A stretch of DNA of 15,935 nucleotides from Caldifarciminota bacterium UBA2202 (GCA_002327905.1 DCUY01000097.1:1-15935); one strand, 5' to 3'; shown: positions 1 to 6,835, numbered from the stretch's first letter. Numbers and translations are program-made. Notes: a model not told the origin generated them from the sequence alone.

Positions 1-171
1 AATCAAACATTGAACTGTCATCATTGTTGAACAGGTTACAATTACAACTTGATATGATTAAAAATATGAAAAGTAAAATCAGTAAATTCTTTTTCATTTT
101 TCACCTTCTGATTTTTTAACCAAACATTCTCTTTTGATTTTAAACTATAGGCAAAGAATATATTTGTTTTG

Positions 172-199
172 GGGGACACTCCTAAAAGAGGGTGTCCCC
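172..199. repeat. Stem-loop with GGGGACAC / GTGTCCCC arms
   Basis: A perfect 8 bp stem, GGGGACAC at 172-179 and GTGTCCCC at 192-199, is extended inside by CCT/AGG after a one-base bulge, leaving a small A-rich loop. The right half (178-199) resembles 280-301, so the two hairpins look like diverged relatives. No T-run follows on either strand, so it is a poor intrinsic terminator. It could be a remnant of a small mobile or REP-like element. Confidence 0.6.
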
Positions 200-261
200 A
201 TATTCTTATAAATTTCAATTTTGATGATTGGAGAATAATCAAAAACAGAGAATGCGCAAAG

Positions 262-301
262 GGGGCAATAATTGAGAATAGTCCTAAAGAATGGATGCCC
301 C
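262..301. repeat. Second stem-loop, GGGGCA / TGCCCC arms
   Basis: GGGGCA at 262-267 can pair with TGCCCC at 296-301 around a 28-base loop. The segment 280-301 (CCTAAAGAATGG core) is similar to 178-199 in the upstream hairpin, suggesting a duplicated and decayed element. Confidence 0.4.
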
Positions 302-455
302 AATGACTTTTTAATCTTCTCAGTATAATATGATACCAATAACACATTACACCATTTCATTGAATTCAGCATAATCTAAAAACAGCACTTGTCAATATCT
401 TTGATATTATGTATTGCTTATACCCAAGAGCGTTCTGACGGACTTTATGAAATTA

Positions 456-1697
456 TTACTCCCTCTCAAGAATAACAACTGTTTCAAAGTGTATTGTGTT
501 CGGGAACATGTCAAATACGGCAATGTTTTTTATTTTAAATGCGCTTCCTGAAATCAGCTTCAAATCCCTCGAAAGAGTTGCTCCGTCGCATGATATGTAA
601 ATAACAGTATCTTTAACGGAATTGAATATGTGTTTAAGGGCGAGAGGCGGCACTCCTTCGCGCGGAGGGTCGATTATACATGTGTCAAAGGCATTCTTTT
701 CAATAAAAAGCTTGTCATCAATGAATTTCGAAACAGCATTCACATTTGATATTTTATTATCCTTTAAATTCTTTCTCTGGAAATGAATTGATGATTTGTT
801 TCCTTCAACAGAGACAACATCTTTGAATAAATCATGGAAGATTATTGAATAAAGCCCCACTCCGGAATAAAGGTCAAGAAGAGAGTTTCCTCTTATCAGG
901 TTCTTTCGCATATATGACACGAGCACTTGAAGAATTTCAAGATTAACCTGCATGAATGTTGAATAAGAGTAAGCAAATGATTTCCCGTCAATAATATCCG
1001 CAAGAGAGCCGTTTCCCTTCAAAAAGACAGCGCTTTTATCCTTCAAAACAGCTATTATCGAATCAGCATTGATATCCGCCATGAATTTCGGCAGTTTGTC
1101 CTCAGCGGAATAGTCAGTATAAAAGGCAATCAGCGTTTTATTGAATGCAGAGTTCTTTATGACAGCTCTGCTAATGCGATTGTCAGGTGAAACTTTGGAT
1201 TTCAAATCCTTCAAAATTTTGTTTATATCTGCACAGCAAATAAGACATTCGTCAATTTCAACAAGCCTGTTTGACTTTTCCTGCAGAAGACCGACTCTGT
1301 CACCGTCAATCTTTAAAGTTATCTTGTTTCTGTAATTGAAAAAACTCTTTTCAAAATATGAAATCTCATCATTAAATTCAATCTTTGCATTCTTTTTAAG
1401 AAGTTCTTTAAGTATTTGGGTCTTTATCTCCTTATGAGCGGAAACTTTGATATGCTGTAAATCGCACCCGCCACAGGAATCATAATAAGGGCAGACAGGA
1501 ATTGTTCTGTTCAAAGATTCCTCTTCAATGGAGCTGATTTTGCATTCAACATAGCTCTTTTTCTTTATCTCTTCTTTTATTGCAACAATCTCTCCGGGAA
1601 CTGATTTCTCAATAAGATATGTCATCCTTTCGCTTCTTCCGAGTCCTCTCCCGTCGGAGATTATCTTTTCGATTTTTATTTTTTTATTTTCTGTCAT
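456..1697 (-). CDS. rlmD: 23S rRNA (uracil-5-)-methyltransferase, RlmD/TrmA family
   Basis: SAM-dependent methyltransferase that makes 5-methyluridine in RNA (cytoplasmic). The 413 residues carry the whole family layout: an N-terminal TRAM-like beta domain (about 1-60), an iron-sulfur cluster motif with Cys69, Cys75 and Cys78 and probably Cys151 as fourth ligand, the FMQVN motif (248-252), the SAM loop LDLYSGVGLYS (274-284), the DPPREG motif (343-348), the catalytic Cys370 in YISCDGATLSRD, and a C-terminal HFETVVIL with Glu405 as likely base. Length is normal. The cluster cysteines favour the RlmD (RumA) type over TrmA, but the exact target uridine cannot be read from sequence. Its ATG overlaps the stop of the upstream lipoprotein gene by four bases (ATGA), so the two are co-transcribed. 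Confidence 0.94.
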   Translation of the reverse strand: MTENKKIKIEKIISDGRGLGRSERMTYLIEKSVPGEIVAIKEEIKKKSYVECKISSIEEESLNRTIPVCPYYDSCGGCDLQHIKVSAHKEIKTQILKELLKKNAKIEFNDEISYFEKSFFNYRNKITLKIDGDRVGLLQEKSNRLVEIDECLICCADINKILKDLKSKVSPDNRISRAVIKNSAFNKTLIAFYTDYSAEDKLPKFMADINADSIIAVLKDKSAVFLKGNGSLADIIDGKSFAYSYSTFMQVNLEILQVLVSYMRKNLIRGNSLLDLYSGVGLYSIIFHDLFKDVVSVEGNKSSIHFQRKNLKDNKISNVNAVSKFIDDKLFIEKNAFDTCIIDPPREGVPPLALKHIFNSVKDTVIYISCDGATLSRDLKLISGSAFKIKNIAVFDMFPNTIHFETVVILERE

Positions 1698-2542
1698 TTG
1701 AATAAAATATAATCAGCTTTTACAGGGTCAAAGTCAGCTAAATCCGATGATACTGAAATTGTTGTTATTTTAATATCCTTGTTAATCGCCTTTAATTGCT
1801 GATAAATCCCCTGATAATAATCCGAATGGAACTCTCCGCACACCATGAATATTTTATATCCCGGATTGTCGGTCAGCTCTTTATTTATGGAATAAGCCAT
1901 TGTGGCGTCTTTGAAGAGCTGGGAGAGGAACATGTTCTCCTTTCCCATTCCAGACATTGGCATCCCCCCCTGAATCATTGAGAAGAAATCATAGAATCTC
2001 TTTTTATAATCATCGGGAGTGGAAAACGGCTTCACAAAAAAATCTTTGATGTCTGAAATCGAATTGAGCGAATCAGGTCCGTTTTTTGACACTATTGACG
2101 CCAAATTCCGCGGTATGTTGGATGCAATGACCCGGATATTATTCTTCTTTGCGAATTCGACAAGGTTTCTGTAGTCAGTTGAATAATTCTCCCAAGGCCT
2201 TGAATTTTTTAAAAACTCTTCCTCAGTCATATCTCCTGAAAGATAAGAATCAAGATAATGCTGAACATCTCTTTCAAACATCTCAAGAGAGAGTGTGAGA
2301 TTTGAATTGTTTTTTGAAAGCCGTATAAAGACATCCTCTTCAAGATAGTGGTCAAACGGAGAATCATGAGTCTCTCCGAAGAGTATTACACTGCTTGAAG
2401 ATAATTCACTCAGAAACTGCGAAACAGAAATCTCTTTGTATTCCTTTGCGCTGAATATTTTGTAATCAGCAGTTTTCTGCGCATTCTTTGTGCAAGAAGC
2501 AAAGAGAAGAAGAATCAAAATCGAATAAATGTATTTTTTCAT
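1694..2542 (-). CDS. ChaN-like haem-binding lipoprotein (DUF399 / Tiki superfamily)
   Basis: Predicted lipoprotein of 282 residues. The N-terminus MKKYIYSILILLLFASC gives a type II signal peptide with lipidated Cys17. The family motif ILFGETHDSPFDH (53-65, with Glu57 and His59), SLEMFERD (85-92) and a late CGEFHSDYY segment match the ChaN/Cofac_haem_bdg family, whose Campylobacter member binds haem dimers and which belongs to the Tiki/TraB-like superfamily. Haem binding or hydrolase activity here is inference. A Shine-Dalgarno GAGGT lies six bases upstream of the ATG, and a promoter is visible at 2560-2587. It is the first gene of an operon with the RNA methyltransferase; the two functions have no evident link. 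Confidence 0.85.
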   Translation of the reverse strand: MKKYIYSILILLLFASCTKNAQKTADYKIFSAKEYKEISVSQFLSELSSSSVILFGETHDSPFDHYLEEDVFIRLSKNNSNLTLSLEMFERDVQHYLDSYLSGDMTEEEFLKNSRPWENYSTDYRNLVEFAKKNNIRVIASNIPRNLASIVSKNGPDSLNSISDIKDFFVKPFSTPDDYKKRFYDFFSMIQGGMPMSGMGKENMFLSQLFKDATMAYSINKELTDNPGYKIFMVCGEFHSDYYQGIYQQLKAINKDIKITTISVSSDLADFDPVKADYILFK

Positions 2543-2559
2543 AATTTACCTCTATACAG

Positions 2560-2587
2560 ATATTACGGAGATAAGACGGATAGTCAA
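2560..2587 (-). promoter_or_regulatory. Sigma-70-like promoter of the lipoprotein-methyltransferase operon
   Basis: On the minus strand, TTGACT (2587-2582) is followed after 16 bases by TAATAT (2565-2560). The predicted start near 2553 leaves a leader of about 11 bases, so the GAGGT ribosome site lies almost at the 5' end. Consensus match is good but the very short leader lowers confidence. Confidence 0.5.
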
Positions 2588-2687
2588 GGGGGACGGCATT
2601 CAAAACAAGTGCACAAACAAAAGAAAATACAGCCCCGCGTTCTTCAAAGAAGAAAAGAAGTAAAGCACCAAGGTCTTCAGCGTATTT

Positions 2688-2751
2688 AAAAATCGTGATA
2701 AAAATGATACACCGTCCCCAGTATAAGTGTCATTCTGAACGCCTCTTATCA
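2688..2751 (+). repeat. 64 bp repeat, copy 1
   Basis: By eye identical over 64 bases to 9625-9688. It contains the string ATGATACACCGTCCCC (2704-2719) and the dispersed TCATTCTGAACGCC module. Copy 2 overlaps the stop codon of the RhuM gene; copy 1 lies in an intergenic region with no trace of that gene. Confidence 0.9.
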
Positions 2752-2773
2752 TCGTTTATTTTTTTTAATTTTC

Positions 2774-2808
2774 GACCAGTGACCAGTGATATCGGATTAG
2801 CGATATGT
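2774..2808. repeat. Heptad tract, GA type (5 x 7 bp)
   Basis: Five back-to-back 7-base units all begin with GA. The first two are identical (GACCAGT); later ones are degenerate (GATTAGC, GATATGT). Strict 7-base phase is kept for 35 bases. Confidence 0.75.
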
Positions 2809-2897
2809 TTATTGTGAAGAATCTATCATCCCTGTCATGCGAGCGAAGCGCGGCAATCTCTTTACTTCTATTCATCATTTTGTTTTTGATTTTCTTT

Positions 2898-2925
2898 GGC
2901 TCAGGGCACAAGGCACACGGCATTT
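2898..2925. repeat. Heptad tract, GGC type (4 x 7 bp)
   Basis: Four adjacent 7-base units, each starting GGC (for example GGCACAA, GGCACAC). The same type occurs at 5604-5631 and, with a one-base frame offset in my reading, at 8249-8283. Confidence 0.7.
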
Positions 2926-2963
2926 AGTCGCTTTTTCCACCCCCGTAGCCGCCTCATATCTTA

Positions 2964-2992
2964 TTGACTTGATATCTCATTTTGACTATTAT
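2964..2992 (+). promoter_or_regulatory. Promoter of the lipoprotein cluster
   Basis: TTGACT (2964-2969) and TATTAT (2987-2992) are separated by 17 bases. The expected start near 2999 gives a leader of about 17 bases containing the strong ribosome site AAGGAGG (3005-3011). Confidence 0.55.
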
Positions 2993-3015
2993 TGATTATA
3001 TAACAAGGAGGATCA

Positions 3016-3657
3016 ATGAAAAAAACGATTCTTTTATTTGCAGTTGCGGCACTGATTGCGGGATGCTCTCTTAATCCGTTTTATACTGATAAAAACAATA
3101 TAATGGATTATATTCCTGAAATAACTGATGGAGATATTTACACATACAGCCACCACACATACAGTCTTGTTGAACGTTTTGACGATTCAACGCAGGTGTG
3201 GGTCACTGACACGACTGACACTGCTGTTGAAATGACTGACACATGCAGGGAAGTGGAAGTGTCGGATGAAAAAGCGTATTATCTGTTCAATCATTCCGCA
3301 GGGCTTATATTCATAAAAGACAGGGGAATAGCCGCGATTACAGACGATTCGCTTTATACGGAGGATGAAGATTTTGATTTCCTGAAAACTCCCGTTCAGG
3401 TTGAAAGCGACTGGATATTTGATTCAATGAAAGTGGAAATAAAGAAAATGGGCGAAACCTATGAAAAGAATGAAATAAAGGTGGAAGATGTCATAGTGAT
3501 AGAAATTGCTTATGACATTGACGCTCTCGGAGATGTTTACCGTCTTTATTATTCCCCGTCTGTCGGCATAGTCAAAGAGTATCAGGTGATTAATGATGAT
3601 GGAGACATATATTCTTATACGAAAGAACTCATTAGAATTTCAGAGGCGGCTGAATAG
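3016..3657 (+). CDS. Hypothetical lipoprotein, 213 aa
   Basis: I do not recognise a family. The N-terminus MKKTILLFAVAALIAGC is a textbook type II signal peptide with Cys17 as lipidation site, so the product should be anchored in the inner or outer membrane. The mature part is acidic, rich in Asp/Glu/Thr/Tyr, with a Thr-Asp-rich segment (VWVTDTTDTAVEMTDTCR) and a C-terminal half that looks like alternating beta strands. An AAGGAGG ribosome site five bases before the ATG fixes the start. It is the first of three same-strand lipoprotein genes and is followed after six bases by the next, which implies co-transcription. Confidence 0.85.
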   Translation: MKKTILLFAVAALIAGCSLNPFYTDKNNIMDYIPEITDGDIYTYSHHTYSLVERFDDSTQVWVTDTTDTAVEMTDTCREVEVSDEKAYYLFNHSAGLIFIKDRGIAAITDDSLYTEDEDFDFLKTPVQVESDWIFDSMKVEIKKMGETYEKNEIKVEDVIVIEIAYDIDALGDVYRLYYSPSVGIVKEYQVINDDGDIYSYTKELIRISEAAE

Positions 3658-3663
3658 AATAAT

Positions 3664-3828
3664 ATGCGTGTGAATGTCAAAACATTAAGAACATCTGTAA
3701 TATCGGCATCAATAATCTCGCTTTTATTTGCAGGATGTTCTTACCTCATCGGCGCCACGCCTATGTCGCAGGAGCTTCATAAGATTTCAGGCGCAATAGA
3801 CCACAGGGAAGTCGAAAGGACATTCTGA
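3664..3828 (+). CDS. Small lipoprotein, 54 aa
   Basis: A short gene that standard length cut-offs would miss. It encodes MRVNVKTLRT..., a hydrophobic segment, then the lipobox LFAGC with Cys25, and a mature part of only 30 residues (SYLIGATPMSQELHK...). It starts six bases after the stop of the preceding lipoprotein gene; no good Shine-Dalgarno is visible, so translational coupling is likely. The signal peptide with a clean lipobox, placed between two other lipoprotein genes, is the main evidence that it is real. I know no family for the mature part; it could be an entericidin-like small lipoprotein in size only, or a truncated remnant. Confidence 0.65.
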   Translation: MRVNVKTLRTSVISASIISLLFAGCSYLIGATPMSQELHKISGAIDHREVERTF

Positions 3829-3878
3829 ACTCGGCAACCCGTAACTTTATTCGGAATAATTTTCAAAAGGAGTCTAAA

Positions 3879-4589
3879 TTGAGAACAAAAACCTTTTTGT
3901 TTGCATTATGTCTGTTAATTTTAACATCCTGCTCTCTCTTTGACACAGGCGGAGTGCCGAAATTAAGCATTCCGAATTTGAATGAGTCAGGAGACGGCAA
4001 TCAGACATTTTTAGGATTCATTGTTGACGACTCTCTCTTCTTTGTCTGTCAGCAGAAGATGGTAGCGTACGGCGGCGGACCTCTCTCCGGTTATACATGG
4101 AGTGTTTCAAATCTTTCTTCATTGCCTGTAGGCACTACATTTGATCCATTGACCGGAATTTTCAAAGCTCAGGGAGGCCAGATTATGGAAGGTAGCCATG
4201 AATTTGAAATGACTGTATCCGACGGTTCAAGAACTGCAAGCGCGACATTTGTTTTTGAAGTTGAATCTTACAGCGTCACAAGCCCGTTCCCTATATTTCA
4301 ACAGCCGCTTGGAGTCGATGAAATAGATCTTCCAGAGGCGCACTCAGACTTTGATTACGGAGCTGACCTTCAGGCGTTTGGAGACGGACCTCTTCCGTGG
4401 AGCTGGTATTTGGATACAGGAGAACTTCCTCCCGGAATGGTTATAGATCAGTCTACAGGAACAGTCAGAGGGAAGCCGATGGCTGATGCCGTTGGAAACA
4501 CTTACAGTTTTACTGTAAAAGTCGTAGGCGATGACGGTGTTTCCGCTTACTCTGACGGTTTGACATACAATATCTTTGTAAGCGAATAA
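3879..4589 (+). CDS. Lipoprotein with two putative-Ig (He_PIG-like) domains
   Basis: A 236-residue lipoprotein with TTG start, fixed by the ribosome site AAAGGAG (3866-3872). The signal peptide ends in the lipobox LTSC (Cys18). Two beta-sandwich domains follow: about 60-128 (Trp74, then LPVGTTFDPLTGIF and HEFEMTVSDGS) and about 158-234 (PLPWSWYLDTGELPPGMVID, then GTVRGKP and YSFTVKVVGDDG). The pattern LPxGhxhDxxTGxhxGxP...FTVxVxD is the hallmark of the putative-Ig (He_PIG) cadherin-like domain, common in surface proteins. The role is probably structural or adhesive at the cell surface (inference). It follows two other lipoproteins with a 50-base gap and a strong hairpin lies just after it. 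Confidence 0.85.
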   Translation: MRTKTFLFALCLLILTSCSLFDTGGVPKLSIPNLNESGDGNQTFLGFIVDDSLFFVCQQKMVAYGGGPLSGYTWSVSNLSSLPVGTTFDPLTGIFKAQGGQIMEGSHEFEMTVSDGSRTASATFVFEVESYSVTSPFPIFQQPLGVDEIDLPEAHSDFDYGADLQAFGDGPLPWSWYLDTGELPPGMVIDQSTGTVRGKPMADAVGNTYSFTVKVVGDDGVSAYSDGLTYNIFVSE

Positions 4590-4606
4590 TCAATAATGGA
4601 TTTACG

Positions 4607-4630
4607 GCGGCAGATAATATTCTCTGCCGC
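4607..4630 (+). terminator. Stem-loop after the lipoprotein cluster
   Basis: A perfect 8 bp stem GCGGCAGA / TCTGCCGC (4607-4614, 4623-4630) with an 8-base loop begins 17 bases after the stop codon. No T-run follows, so it is either a weak or factor-aided terminator or a 3'-end stabiliser. Confidence 0.45.
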
Positions 4631-4639
4631 TGAAATATT

Positions 4640-4765
4640 CCCTGTCATAGTCCTCGCCGAAGCAATCTCTTTACTTCTATTCACTCTTATTCTTTTTGAT
4701 TTTCTTTCGCCCATGGTTCATGGCGTCTCTCTTAACTCGCAACTCGTAACTGAAGATTGCTTCAA
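4640..4765. repeat. Dispersed repeat modules with heptads
   Basis: A copy of the CGCCGAAGCAATCTC-TTTACTTCTATTCA-TTTTTGATTTTC module set (about 4643-4706) is followed by GCC/GTT-type heptads (4709-4729, such as GCCCATG, GTTCATG) and AAC-type heptads (4734-4754, AACTCGC then AACTCGT). The order matches that at 2834-2925 and 8175-8283. Confidence 0.7.
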
Positions 4766-4804
4766 TGGGTATTGACACAAATGGGAAAATGGGTATATTA
4801 TAAT
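4765..4804 (+). promoter_or_regulatory. Promoter and likely operator of the AbrB/RelE module
   Basis: TTGACA (4772-4777) and TATATT (4794-4799) are 16 bases apart. The 8-mer ATGGGTAT occurs at 4765-4772 and 4789-4796, touching the -35 and -10, and a partial ATGGG sits between at 4781. The starts 4765, 4781 and 4789 are spaced by multiples of 8. Direct repeats overlapping both promoter elements fit binding by the AbrB-type antitoxin, which typically represses its own operon. Confidence 0.55.
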
Positions 4805-4818
4805 AAAAAGGAGCAATT

Positions 4819-5142
4819 ATGAAAGAAATACATGAATCGGATTCAAATTCAAATGAATTCATAGAAATAGAAAACAAGAAGCCGGACGGGAGAAACAGAA
4901 TCACTCTTCCGCCGAAGGTTTTGAAGTATTGGGAAAAGCTCGGCAAGACAGATTCTGTGCAGATAAAGATGAACAGAAAAGGGGAGGTGCTTTTAAAGCC
5001 GACTGTCTCTATTCCTCTTGATGAAATGTGGGTTTACGAGAATCCCGAAATATATTCCAAAGTGAAAAGAGGCATTAAAGACGCTAAAAGCGGAAAGATT
5101 AAGAAAGCAAAAGATATAGATAAGTTTTTTGACGAATTATGA
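4819..5142 (+). CDS. AbrB/SpoVT-type antitoxin
   Basis: A 107-residue antitoxin. Residues about 21-62 form a swapped-hairpin AbrB/MazE-type DNA-binding domain (GRNRITLPPKVLKYW, then SVQIKMNRKGEVLLKP). The C-terminal 45 residues, basic and likely helical, would wrap the toxin (FFDEL end). It should bind and neutralise the downstream RelE-like toxin and repress the promoter. Ribosome site AAGGAG (4809-4814) lies five bases before the ATG. Its TGA overlaps the toxin ATG by four bases. Unusual point: the N-terminal 20 residues before the domain are acidic and Asn/Ser-rich. AbrB-type antitoxins are more often paired with MazF or PIN toxins than with RelE folds. Confidence 0.85.
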   Translation: MKEIHESDSNSNEFIEIENKKPDGRNRITLPPKVLKYWEKLGKTDSVQIKMNRKGEVLLKPTVSIPLDEMWVYENPEIYSKVKRGIKDAKSGKIKKAKDIDKFFDEL

Positions 5143-5435
5143 ATTTCGAACTATCGTTTACATCAGAAACAATAAACAATTTAAAAGATATTAAGAGAGA
5201 AAGAGGCACAGAAAATGTGTGGAAGTCGGTTATAAAAGCTCTTAAGCTACTCTCTGCAGATCCAAGACATCAGGGACTGCACACGCACATGTATAAAACT
5301 ATAAAAGTTCCTGACGACGAGAAAGTGTTTGAATGTTATGCTCAAAATATGACGCCGAACGCTTACAGAATATTTTTCTATTACGGTCCTGATAAAAACC
5401 AAATAACAATTATTGCAATAATTCCCCATCCATAA
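5139..5435 (+). CDS. RelE-like toxin
   Basis: A 98-residue protein with the size and strand order of RelE/ParE-fold toxins: an N-terminal strand, two helices (about 11-41, ending in LLSADPRHQGLHTH), then strands VFECYAQN, AYRIFFYYGPD and ITIIAIIPHP. Candidate active residues typical of RelE-type mRNA interferases are Arg43, Arg77 and His97, but the assignment by eye is uncertain. The overlap with the antitoxin gene (ATGA) and the order antitoxin-toxin support a type II toxin-antitoxin pair. A ribosome-dependent ribonuclease role is inferred from the fold only. Confidence 0.8.
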   Translation: MNFELSFTSETINNLKDIKRERGTENVWKSVIKALKLLSADPRHQGLHTHMYKTIKVPDDEKVFECYAQNMTPNAYRIFFYYGPDKNQITIIAIIPHP

Positions 5436-5603
5436 TTCTCCGTCATTCCAAACTTGATTTGGAATCCATTTTATCTCACAATTTCAGTCATCGTGAACGC
5501 CTCTATTCGCTGTTATGTTTGTAGGGGAGGGTTCTAAACCCTTCTCAAAAAAAGTCAAAAAATCAAGCACCGCAGTCTTCTCTCGTTTCTTGCTCTTGCT
5601 CAT

Positions 5604-5669
5604 GACCCACGGCTCAAGGCTCATGGCGTTTTTTGACTATCCACTAGTGACTCGCGATTAGGGATATGC
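5604..5669. repeat. Two adjacent heptad tracts (GGC type, then GA type)
   Basis: 5604-5631 is four 7-base units (GACCCAC, then GGC-starting units such as GGCTCAA). After a TTT spacer, 5635-5669 is five units, mostly GA-starting (GACTATC, GACTCGC, GATTAGG). The second tract ends in GATATGC, close to the ending of the tract at 2774-2808. Confidence 0.75.
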
Positions 5670-5671
5670 TT

Positions 5672-5701
5672 TTGCATCTTGAATTTATAATAAATTATGA
5701 T
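5672..5701 (+). promoter_or_regulatory. Possible promoter of the small membrane-protein pair
   Basis: TTGCAT (5672-5677) and TATGAT (5696-5701) are 18 bases apart, immediately after a heptad tract and 37 bases before the start codon. Confidence 0.35.
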
Positions 5702-5738
5702 AAACTATTAATGCAGGTATTTATGGAAGGAGATTCTT

Positions 5739-6236
5739 ATGGGTTATGTATTTGAAAGAAAAAATCTTGGAAAAAAAACAATCATTTCAGGTTTGCTTAT
5801 TTTTGTTTCTCTATTTTTATCATCTCAGGGTATTATCACTGAATCACAAAACAATAAAGATTTGAGCGTAGTTGAAATACAATCGATTATTGACACTCTT
5901 GGAGACGGACTCACAGAAAAACAGATTGTTGAAAACAAAATAGTTGAAGACTATCACAAGCACAAATTCAAATCATTCAATACAGGCATAGTTTTAAAGA
6001 ATGTCCTCGTCTTTCTCGCCGGCGGAGCTGTGACAAGCTCTGTCTTTCTTGTTTATGCGGCTATGAATGAGTTCGGTGCAAACATAAGCGGTTATCCATC
6101 GGCGACTGCCCATTACATTTACAGGAATATTTTAAATATTGGGGCAGTCGGAGGCGCTTTAACGGCAATTACTTTCGACATTTTGGAGTATCTTAATCTG
6201 AAAAACAAAAATGCAGAAGAAAATGGAAAAGAATAA
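5739..6236 (+). CDS. Hypothetical membrane protein, 165 aa
   Basis: Not recognised. Residues about 12-30 form a signal peptide or first membrane anchor (ISGLLIFVSLFLSSQG). A charged segment (about 40-80, with EIQSIIDTLGDGLTEKQIVE) precedes two further hydrophobic helices (about 84-108, Gly-rich LAGGAVTSSVFLVYAAM, and about 129-148). The ribosome site AAGGAG (5727-5732) sets the start. Its 3' end overlaps the next membrane-protein gene, so both are made together and probably act together. The hydrophobic pair separated by a loop is shared in outline with that neighbour. Confidence 0.75.
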   Translation: MGYVFERKNLGKKTIISGLLIFVSLFLSSQGIITESQNNKDLSVVEIQSIIDTLGDGLTEKQIVENKIVEDYHKHKFKSFNTGIVLKNVLVFLAGGAVTSSVFLVYAAMNEFGANISGYPSATAHYIYRNILNIGAVGGALTAITFDILEYLNLKNKNAEENGKE

Positions 6237-6690
6237 AATAATAATAATTATTATTCTTATCGCATTATTTGTCAACATGTTTGCAGATGAAGATAAAATA
6301 AGGCATGTTCAAGTAAAGGATGTTGTAAGAATGGAAGTTGACAAAATCGTCAATGATTGGCTATGGCTATCCGCAGGTGTTCTAACTTTCGGTCTTGAAG
6401 CCTGTTATTTTGCTCTTCTGACTGTGACTATGGAAGATGGCAGAAATCCATGGGTGTTCTGGTCACTATTCTCTCTCGGCATAATTCCTCTTGTTCTTGA
6501 ATCTACTCTGCCTGCAAAATATATTGCGAAAAGCAAGTATGACATGAGTGTATTTGGTCAAGATTTTTCTAAAAAATATGATAAAGATTTGAAAGATCAG
6601 GTGACCGGAAGAATTGCAACAGATGTCACTCTCGGTTGCATCTCAGGATTTTTTCTCTATTTCTTTATTTTTTACTTTATTATAATTTAA
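6211..6690 (+). CDS. Hypothetical membrane protein, 159 aa
   Basis: Not recognised. It has a very hydrophobic N-terminus (KIIIIIILIALFVNMFA, about 9-25, signal-like), a charged stretch (26-48, DEDKIRHVQVKDVVRMEVDK), two membrane helices (about 50-73 and 81-100), and an aromatic C-terminal helix (about 139-159). Start is uncertain: ATG at 6211 overlaps the previous gene by 26 bases, while the in-frame ATG at 6223 overlaps by 14; neither has a clear ribosome site, which suggests coupling. Its architecture (signal segment, charged region, hydrophobic pair) parallels its partner, so the two may be distant paralogues. Confidence 0.7.
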   Translation: MQKKMEKNKIIIIIILIALFVNMFADEDKIRHVQVKDVVRMEVDKIVNDWLWLSAGVLTFGLEACYFALLTVTMEDGRNPWVFWSLFSLGIIPLVLESTLPAKYIAKSKYDMSVFGQDFSKKYDKDLKDQVTGRIATDVTLGCISGFFLYFFIFYFIII

Positions 6691-6730
6691 TTTTCACTTT
6701 TCTTTTTTTACTCTATCATTAAAAACTAAT

Positions 6731-6835
6731 CTTTGCAATTCCCCTTGCTTCTCTTCATTTTATTGGTTTTGATATCGGACTATTGATAATCAACTTGTGA
6801 CATATTCTAAAAATCTATGAGATAAATGAGATGCA
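6731..6835 (+). repeat. Diverged copy of the inverted-repeat core
   Basis: This segment aligns by eye, end to end, with 8465-8566: a TTTGCAATTCCCCTTGCTTC start, a TTGGTTTTGATAT middle, five 7-base units at 6771-6805 and a CATATTCTAAAAATC end. Identity is clearly lower (about three quarters) than between the two arms around the RhuM block, so it is an older copy. Confidence 0.65.

Larger units (their letters stand above)
1..455. other. Gene-free stretch downstream of the methyltransferase gene
   Basis: I see no convincing gene here. Two open frames on the minus strand overlap each other, lack a Shine-Dalgarno sequence and give compositionally odd peptides, so I reject them. The stretch holds two stem-loops with GGGG-type ends (172-199 and 262-301), listed separately, in otherwise AT-rich sequence. 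Confidence 0.6.
2588..3015. repeat. Intergenic mosaic of dispersed repeat modules
   Basis: No gene seen. In order it holds an AAGCACC module (about 2663-2687, also near 5560 and 9731), a 64 bp repeat (2688-2751), GA-type heptads (2774-2808), a GAAGAATCTATCA module (2817-2829), a GTCATGCGAG...GGCAATCTC module followed by a TTTACTTCTATTCA/TTTTTGATTTTC segment (about 2834-2895), GGC-type heptads (2898-2925) and a TTTTTCCACCCCCG string (2932-2945) that recurs near 7723. Confidence 0.7.
5436..5738. repeat. Repeat-filled intergenic stretch
   Basis: No gene seen. It contains the hairpin ATTCCAAA-CTTGA-TTTGGAAT (5445-5465), a TCAT-GTGAACGCCTCT module (about 5487-5503), a 10 bp hairpin GGGGAGGGTT / AACCCTTCTC (5524-5546, two G-T pairs, loop CTA), an AAGCACC module (5566) and two heptad tracts (5604-5631 GGC type; 5635-5669 GA type). 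Hairpins of both kinds look like repeat units rather than gene-specific terminators. Confidence 0.7.

Noticed and set aside
42..372. Two minus-strand open frames (101 and 75 codons)
   Set aside because: They overlap in different frames, cross both GGGG hairpins, have no ribosome site and no recognisable protein character.
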